52,652 nt of DNA from JAJXUB01 sp047974805 (GTDB lineage: Bacteria > Actinomycetota > Actinomycetes > Actinomycetales > Dermatophilaceae): assembly GCA_047974805.1 (NCBI GenBank), contig JBKECS010000097.1, positions 1 through 52,652 on the forward strand, given 5' to 3'. Position numbers and translations under genes: made by a program. Under the pieces are notes generated by a model. The model saw nothing but the letters and a program-made list of their open reading frames with translations, ran no database searches and was not told the origin of the DNA. This document shows, piece after piece, positions 47,606-52,652 of this stretch (the first letter of the stretch is position 1; every line of letters starts with the position of its first letter).

Positions 47606-48622
47606 CTAGCGGTCCGCGCGGGGGTCGAGCGCATCGCGCAGCCCGTCGCCCAGGAGGTTGAAACTGAGCACGAGAATGGCGATGAACAAGGCCGGATAGA
47701 TGAAATAGGCGAAGTCGCCCTGGGCGTATTGCACCGAGTCGGTGAGGATGTTGCCCAAGGTCGGGGTGGGTGGGGCGATGCCGACACCGAGGTAGGACAG
47801 CGCTGCTTCTGCCGAGATGTTCAGCGGCATGATGAGGGTGAAGTAGACCAGAACCGGAGCCCAAAGATTGGGCAGCAGTTCCTTGACGTAGATGCGGGTG
47901 CTCTTCGCGCCCAGACTCTTGGCCGATTCGACGAATTCCCGCTCCCGCATGGACAACACAAGCCCACGGATCACTCGAGCGAAGCCGGGCCAGCCGAAGA
48001 GTCCGAGCACGAGGACGATGTAAGTCCCCTTGGACAAGTTGCCTTGGTTGGGATCCGAGTAGACCTTGGCGATGATGGCGATGAACGTGCCCGAGAGGGC
48101 CAGCAGCATGAGGGTCTGTGGGAAGCTCAGCACCATGTCGATGAGGCGGGAGAGCCAAAAGTCGACGAACCGGCCGTGATATCCGGAGATGATGCCGATG
48201 AACGTGCCGATAATGATCGCGACGCACGTGGCGAGGAAGGCGATGGTCAGCGAGAACGTCACGCCGAGGACGAGCCGGGACAGCAGGTCAGAACCGGTCC
48301 CAGGGACCAGACCGAGCGGATGCTGCCAGGTGGTTCCACCCCAGGCGCCGGTGGGGTAGCCGCTCGAGTCAAGCACTTCGTAGTTGATGGCATTCGGTTT
48401 GAGAACGCCCAGCGATCGCAGGATCGGCGCAACGACAGCCATGACGACAGCGACCGCGACGATAACCATCATGGTCATGGTGATCTTGTCCCGGCGCAGC
48501 CGTGCCCGGGCTAGGTCCCACGGTGTCCGCCCGGCGATCTTGGGCAGCGCTTCATCCAAGGCGATGTCGGCAGGTTCGGCGGCATCGACGATGTGCACGG
48601 TGTCCTCCCCTCGTTCGGTCAC
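47606..48622 (-). CDS. dppC: ABC transporter permease (DppC/OppC type)
   Basis: 338 residues with the N-terminal OppC-type helix KITMTMMVIVAVAVVMAVVA, five further helices, and the ATPase-contact loop REFVESAKSLGAKSTRIYVK. HPLGLVPGTGSDLLSRLVLG is the conserved start of the transport domain. It is the first gene of the minus-strand transporter block; its GTG at 48622 has GGAGG 9 nt upstream. The 255-nt gap to malQ holds its promoter. Confidence 0.92.
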   Translation of the reverse strand: MTERGEDTVHIVDAAEPADIALDEALPKIAGRTPWDLARARLRRDKITMTMMVIVAVAVVMAVVAPILRSLGVLKPNAINYEVLDSSGYPTGAWGGTTWQHPLGLVPGTGSDLLSRLVLGVTFSLTIAFLATCVAIIIGTFIGIISGYHGRFVDFWLSRLIDMVLSFPQTLMLLALSGTFIAIIAKVYSDPNQGNLSKGTYIVLVLGLFGWPGFARVIRGLVLSMREREFVESAKSLGAKSTRIYVKELLPNLWAPVLVYFTLIMPLNISAEAALSYLGVGIAPPTPTLGNILTDSVQYAQGDFAYFIYPALFIAILVLSFNLLGDGLRDALDPRADR

Positions 48623-48877
48623 TAGGCCTCACCTCCTGGGTCAGGACCGCCCGCGCCGTGGTTGCCGTGCACGGCCCGTGTCGTCGCCGACGGTGACGTC
48701 GGCGCAATCTGTTATGTCGGGGAACCTAACGCAGAAAACAGCCTCCGGACCCACCAAACGAAGCGGATTATCCGAATTGATACGTTCCTGTCACCTCTGA
48801 CCAGGGGTGGCGCCTCGATCGACACTACCGCGGCCGCCCTCCCAGAACGATCTTGACCCCCGAATATCCATGAAAAG

Positions 48878-51040
48878 ATGAGCACCACCTCGCCCTCTGA
48901 CCTGGAAAGCCCACCGGTGACCAACGACTCTGCTGTGCACACCCTGCAGGCTCTGGCCGCGGCATACGGTGTTGCCACCGAGTACGGGGATTGGCATGGC
49001 CAGCAGGTCGACGTCTGCGAGCGGACCATTTCTGCGGTGCTGACCGCTCTCGGGGTCGACGTCAGCAGCGATGTCGCCACCCGCGCGGCCCTGGCCGAGG
49101 TCGAGATGGCTCCTTGGCGCCGAGTCTTGCCGCCGACCGTCGTCGCCCGGGGCGGTTGGACCCCGTGGGTTCACGTGCACGTCCCCGTCGGAGTGGCGGC
49201 CCGGATCTGGCTGGAGCTGGAAGACGGAGGCCGACGTGAGGTCACTTGGGTGGACCGTGTGGTGGATCCGAGGGCGGTGGATGGCGTCCTCACCCAGGAA
49301 TTGACCGTCGAGCTGCCCGGCGACCTGCCGACCGGTTGGCATACGGTGCATGCCGAGACCGATGCCGGCGTGTGGGCGAGCGCAACGCTGATCGTGGCTC
49401 CGCACCGCCTGGACCTTGCGCCAGCGCTGGCCAAGGATCCGATCTGGGGGGTGATGACCCAGGTGTATCAGGCCAGGTCCGAAGGTTCCTGGGGCATTGG
49501 CGACTTGGCTGATCTCGCCGAGGTCTCCGGCTGGTCCGCTGGGTTGGGCGCGGACTTTGTGCTCATCAATCCCCTGCACGCTGCAGAACCATCCGGACCG
49601 ATGGAGCCCTCGCCCTATCTACCGACGTCCCGCCGATTCACCAACCCCATCTATCTGCGCGTCGAGGACATCCCGGAGTATGCCTACCTAGCCGCCGACC
49701 TGCGCAGACAGGTCGAGGATCTGGGCCGTCAGGCGCGCGAGCTGAATCATGCGGATACCATCGATCGGGACCAGGTGTGGGCAGCGAAGCGTGCTGCGCT
49801 GCAGGTGATCTACTCGGCAGGCCGTTCCCCTGGGCGAACAGCGGCCTTCGACCGGTTCGTCGCGCAATCCGGTCCCGGACTGCGCACGTATGCCATCTGG
49901 TGCGCCCTGACCGAGGAGCTGGGTGGCAACGCGAGCCAATGGCCACGGCGGTTTGCCGATCCCAACAGCAGTGCGGTGTCGGCCTTTGCCGCCGGCAAGG
50001 CCAGCGAAATCCGGTTCCATGAATGGCTGCAGTGGCACATGGCGCAGCAGCAGGCCAGAACCCAGCAGACATGCCGTGACGCCGGGATGTCCGTCGGCGT
50101 CGTCACCGACCTCGCCGTCGGCGTCCACCCTCACGGCGCGGATGCCTGGGGCCTGGCCGATGTGCTGGCCAGCGGGGTGTCGGTGGGCGCACCCCCGGAC
50201 CAGTTCAACCAGCTCGGCCAGAACTGGCACCAGCCGCCTTGGCATCCCACGCATCTGGCCGAGGCGGGCTATGCGCCGTTCCGGGACATGGTCCGCGCCG
50301 CGCTCGCGAGCGCCGGCGGATTGCGCATCGATCACGTGATCGGCTTGTTCCGGCTGTGGTGGATCCCCTCGGGCCTCACTCCAGCCGACGGAACCTATGT
50401 CCGCTATGACTACGAAGCGCTTGTGGGCATTCTCGTCCTAGAGGCCCAACGAGCGGGAGCCGTCCTCATCGGGGAGGACCTCGGCGTCGTCGAGCCGTTG
50501 GCCCGGGATGTCCTGGCCGAGCGCGGGATCCTCGGTACCTCGGTCGTGTGGTTCGAGTGGTCTGGGGCGTCGATGCCTACACCGCCGGAGAACTACCGCG
50601 CATTGTGCCTGGCCACAGTGACCACCCACGACCTCCCGCCGTCGGCGGGCTATCTGGAGTTGGCCCACGTCCGGCTACGACGTGAGCTGGGGCTACTCAC
50701 CCGCTCGGTGGCCGAGGAGGAGGCCACCGAGCGGGAGGCGATCACGTCGATGGCTGCTGCCTTGATCCGCCGCGGGCTGCTGGTCAAGGGCGCTCCGTCG
50801 GACCAAATGGTGTTGGGGCTGCACCGCTATCTGGCCATGACCCCGGCCCGAATGCGCGGCGTGGCCCTGTCCGACCTGGTTGGGGATCGGCGAATCATCA
50901 ACCAGCCGGGGACCGCCACGGAGTACCCCAACTGGCGACTGCCGCTGGCCGACGCCGCGGGCACCCTCGTGTCGGTGGAGGCCCTGGAAGACTCCCCGAC
51001 GGTGGCCCCCATCGTCGCTGCGGTGACCGGACGCGGCTGA
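48878..51040 (+). CDS. malQ: 4-alpha-glucanotransferase (amylomaltase)
   Basis: 720 residues, GH77. Actinobacterial form with an extra N-terminal beta-rich region (about 1-185) before the catalytic barrel. Catalytic nucleophile D485 in GLRIDHVIGLFRLWW, acid/base E533 in LIGEDLGVV, and the stabilising Asp in VTTHDLPPSAGY. FVLINPLHAAEPSGPMEPSP and SPYLPTSRRFTNPIYLR are conserved substrate segments. It rearranges maltodextrins in glycogen and maltose metabolism. ATG 48878 is used; the ribosome site is weak (GAAAAG). Divergent from the transporter operon. Confidence 0.95.
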   Translation: MSTTSPSDLESPPVTNDSAVHTLQALAAAYGVATEYGDWHGQQVDVCERTISAVLTALGVDVSSDVATRAALAEVEMAPWRRVLPPTVVARGGWTPWVHVHVPVGVAARIWLELEDGGRREVTWVDRVVDPRAVDGVLTQELTVELPGDLPTGWHTVHAETDAGVWASATLIVAPHRLDLAPALAKDPIWGVMTQVYQARSEGSWGIGDLADLAEVSGWSAGLGADFVLINPLHAAEPSGPMEPSPYLPTSRRFTNPIYLRVEDIPEYAYLAADLRRQVEDLGRQARELNHADTIDRDQVWAAKRAALQVIYSAGRSPGRTAAFDRFVAQSGPGLRTYAIWCALTEELGGNASQWPRRFADPNSSAVSAFAAGKASEIRFHEWLQWHMAQQQARTQQTCRDAGMSVGVVTDLAVGVHPHGADAWGLADVLASGVSVGAPPDQFNQLGQNWHQPPWHPTHLAEAGYAPFRDMVRAALASAGGLRIDHVIGLFRLWWIPSGLTPADGTYVRYDYEALVGILVLEAQRAGAVLIGEDLGVVEPLARDVLAERGILGTSVVWFEWSGASMPTPPENYRALCLATVTTHDLPPSAGYLELAHVRLRRELGLLTRSVAEEEATEREAITSMAAALIRRGLLVKGAPSDQMVLGLHRYLAMTPARMRGVALSDLVGDRRIINQPGTATEYPNWRLPLADAAGTLVSVEALEDSPTVAPIVAAVTGRG

Positions 51041-51063
51041 ACGATCCCCATGTCGCTTCCACG

Positions 51064-52530
51064 TCACTGGGTGTCGCGGAAATAGCGATTCAGAGCAGGG
51101 ATATCGGCGGGGTCGACCATGGCCAGCACCTCATCGCCGGCGCGAAGGTGGGTATCCCCGGTGATCTTGACCAGTTGACGATCACGCACGATGAAACTGA
51201 TCCAAAACCGTTCCCCGAGGGTGTCCAGGTCGGACAGCTGCCGCCCGTCGGCCAGGGAGTTGGCTCGCACCCGGAATTGGTGCACCCCTTCTGGTTCGTC
51301 GCGCAGCCGGACTCCGGCGGCCCACGGCTCGGGCTCGATGGTGCGCATAGGCAATCTCAAGGCGGCCGCCACATAGGGGGTCAAGGTGCCCTGGAAGAGG
51401 ACAGAGAACACCACCACCACGACGATGACGCCGTACCACCGCTCGACGTTGGGAACGTCGGCGGCTCGGAGCAGTTCGGCAAGCAGGATGGGCACGGCCC
51501 CTTTGAGACCGGCGAAGAGGACAAAGGCCTTCTCGTTGTTGTGCAGCCTGCTGCCATTGAGGCACAGGCCGACGGCGAGGGGCCGAATGACAAAGCTCAT
51601 CCCGACCGCGAGGACAAGCCCGGTCACCCAAACATCCGGGTGGAGCAGCTGGCCGACATCGACGGTCAGGCCGAGAACGACGAAAGCGACGATCTCAGCG
51701 AGGCTGGCAACAGCGGCATGGAACCGCTCGATCTCCACCTTGTATGGCGTGCGGGCATCCCCGAGGTAGATCCCGGCGACGAAGACAGCGAGGAACCCCG
51801 ACCCCTGGGCGAGGGTCGCGACGGCGTACAAGATGGGGACGGCCATGAGCGTGCGCAGGGGGTAGAGCGCCTCCGAGGGCAGCGGCGCGGCACGCATGAA
51901 CCACAACAACAGTCGGCCGCCGACGTAGCCGACCAGCCCGCCGATGACCATTTGGAGGAAGAACTGGACACCGACCCCAACGAAGGCGCTGCTGCTGAGT
52001 TCCCCGGCAGCCAACAGGGCGCCCATAAGGGCGATGCCGACGGGATCGTTCGCCCCGGATTCACCCTCGAGGATGGTCGAGGACCGGCCCGCGATCTCCC
52101 GTTTGCCCAGGACGGAGAAGACAATGGCCGGGTCGGTGGGTGCCACCGCGGTAGCGACCAGGACCGCGAGGTACCAAGGGACGCTAAAGGCGAAGTGCAG
52201 CAGGGCAGCCGCGCCGATGGCGGTGGCAAGAGTGCCCACCACCCCGACGATGGCAATGGGTTTGGCAGCGCTGCGGAAGCGGCGCCACCCGATGTGCATG
52301 CCACCGTCGAAGAGGATGAAGGTCAAGGCGAGGGTGACGATGCCCTCGACGGGGCGCTCCTGGGGATGCTCGATGCCGGGGACGAAGGCGACGGCCAGGG
52401 CGGCAGCGATCAGCACCAGCGCGGGGGTGGGGACCTTGAGCCGTTCGGTGATCCGGTTGGAGGCCACGGCCAACAGGCCGGCACCGGCGACCAGCAGCAC
52501 GGTCAGTGCGTAGGCGTTGGTCGCGGACAC
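51064..52530 (-). CDS. Cation/proton antiporter (CPA1, NhaP2/CvrA-like) with RCK_C domain
   Basis: 488 residues: about twelve membrane segments with the antiporter core VATAVAPTDPAIVFSVLGKR and ILEGESGANDPVGIALMGAL (the ND pair expected in cation exchange), then a cytoplasmic TrkA-C/RCK_C domain (about 405-488, HQFRVRANSLADGRQLSDLD, VKITGDTHLRAGDEVLAMVD). Such proteins exchange K+ or Na+ for H+. GTG 52530 is supported by TAAGGT exactly 7 nt upstream. It converges on malQ with a 23-nt gap. Confidence 0.92.
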   Translation of the reverse strand: MSATNAYALTVLLVAGAGLLAVASNRITERLKVPTPALVLIAAALAVAFVPGIEHPQERPVEGIVTLALTFILFDGGMHIGWRRFRSAAKPIAIVGVVGTLATAIGAAALLHFAFSVPWYLAVLVATAVAPTDPAIVFSVLGKREIAGRSSTILEGESGANDPVGIALMGALLAAGELSSSAFVGVGVQFFLQMVIGGLVGYVGGRLLLWFMRAAPLPSEALYPLRTLMAVPILYAVATLAQGSGFLAVFVAGIYLGDARTPYKVEIERFHAAVASLAEIVAFVVLGLTVDVGQLLHPDVWVTGLVLAVGMSFVIRPLAVGLCLNGSRLHNNEKAFVLFAGLKGAVPILLAELLRAADVPNVERWYGVIVVVVVFSVLFQGTLTPYVAAALRLPMRTIEPEPWAAGVRLRDEPEGVHQFRVRANSLADGRQLSDLDTLGERFWISFIVRDRQLVKITGDTHLRAGDEVLAMVDPADIPALNRYFRDTQ

Positions 52531-52537
52531 AGGTCAG

Positions 52538-52543
52538 ACCTTA
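52538..52543 (-). promoter_or_regulatory. -10 box for the leaderless antiporter gene
   Basis: TAAGGT on the minus strand ends 7 nt before the GTG at 52530; no ribosome site lies in between. Confidence 0.5.
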
Positions 52544-52615
52544 TCGATCCGGTTCGCTCACCCTCACGACCGCTCCGCACCGTGCGTGGGGTGCCGGCGC
52601 CTGCGAGACTGAGTC

Positions 52616-52652
52616 ATGCCGTGGAAGCCGACGCTCGGTCCGGTCCAGGATC
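52616..52652 (+). CDS. Possible start of a divergent gene, truncated by window end
   Basis: ATG at 52616 opens a frame reading MPWKPTLGPVQD up to the window edge. It diverges from the antiporter gene with 85 nt between. GAGACT 5 nt upstream is a weak -10. Only 12 residues are visible and no family can be named. Confidence 0.35.
   Translation, partial: MPWKPTLGPVQD

Noticed and set aside
48764..48774. Short dyad CGGAT-t-ATCCG in the dppC-malQ gap as an operator
   Set aside because: Five-base arms with a one-base centre are common by chance in DNA of this composition; no second copy was noticed.
1509..49894. The dispersed heptamer as a polar chromosome signal (KOPS- or Chi-like)
   Set aside because: Copies are split 27 to 27 between strands in my count, so there is no orientation skew of the kind those signals show.
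1..52652. CRISPR array, tRNA, rRNA, prophage or restriction-modification genes
   Set aside because: I looked for spaced direct repeats, cloverleaf-like ends, integrases and methyltransferase motifs and found none besides the IS3 fragment.

Overview
The window is GC-rich DNA (roughly two-thirds G+C by eye) with the codon use, frequent GTG starts and gene order of an actinobacterium. The sigE-rseA-htrA-tatB block with a divergent O-methyltransferase and a nearby mrp, the fdxA-dapC pair, the dapE/dapD pair with a LOG protein, the typA-LpqW pair and tag with a DUF3117 protein all match neighbourhoods known from Mycobacterium and other actinobacteria. The remaining metabolism suggests a member of the Micrococcales, perhaps Intrasporangiaceae or Dermatophilaceae; that placement is an inference. 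No rRNA, tRNA, CRISPR array, prophage or defence island was seen.

Layout. 1-807: the end of an IS3-family element running off the left edge, lying against what looks like the tail of another transposase, then degraded DNA. 808-5384: serine dehydratase, then a minus-strand block (MarC, PHP phosphoesterase, PurU) and a MaoC hydratase. 5568-11553: a plus-strand run of nucleotidyltransferase, PqqD-like protein, glpK and glpD, joined by stop/start overlaps, followed by an aminopeptidase P. 11559-17477: a stress protein, an acyl-CoA dehydrogenase, a broken lipoprotein esterase, an L,D-transpeptidase and two CitE-like lyases. With the MaoC gene, the dehydrogenase and lyases supply candidates for four steps of the ethylmalonyl-CoA pathway.

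17531-25656: a soluble MgtE/CBS protein, a DUF1003 protein, Mrp, the SigE envelope-stress operon and small conserved proteins. 25780-33948: enoyl-CoA hydratase, two tandem Gpi18-like mannosyltransferases after tag, a DivIVA-like protein, LOG, dapE divergent from dapD, and a lysozyme-like membrane protein. 34021-42326: citrate synthase, dapC, 7Fe ferredoxin, an acetyltransferase, a flavin reductase, an LpqW-like lipoprotein and TypA. 42393-52652: a peptide/solute ABC transporter in the order permease C, binding protein, permease B, ATPases D and F, then malQ, a cation/proton antiporter and the first codons of another gene.

The most unusual signals are: (i) a heptamer, GTATGCC, present about 54 times, evenly on both strands, in every reading frame and in intergenic DNA, far above composition; (ii) a nucleotidyltransferase/PqqD pair coupled to glycerol catabolism genes; (iii) divergent leaderless genes fdxA and a GNAT gene whose -10 boxes overlap by five bases; (iv) a perfect 22-bp inverted repeat between dapE and dapD; and (v) an esterase broken by two separate lesions. 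Many genes have a TANNNT box 6-8 nt before the start codon, suggesting leaderless transcription. All counts and coordinates were made by eye.
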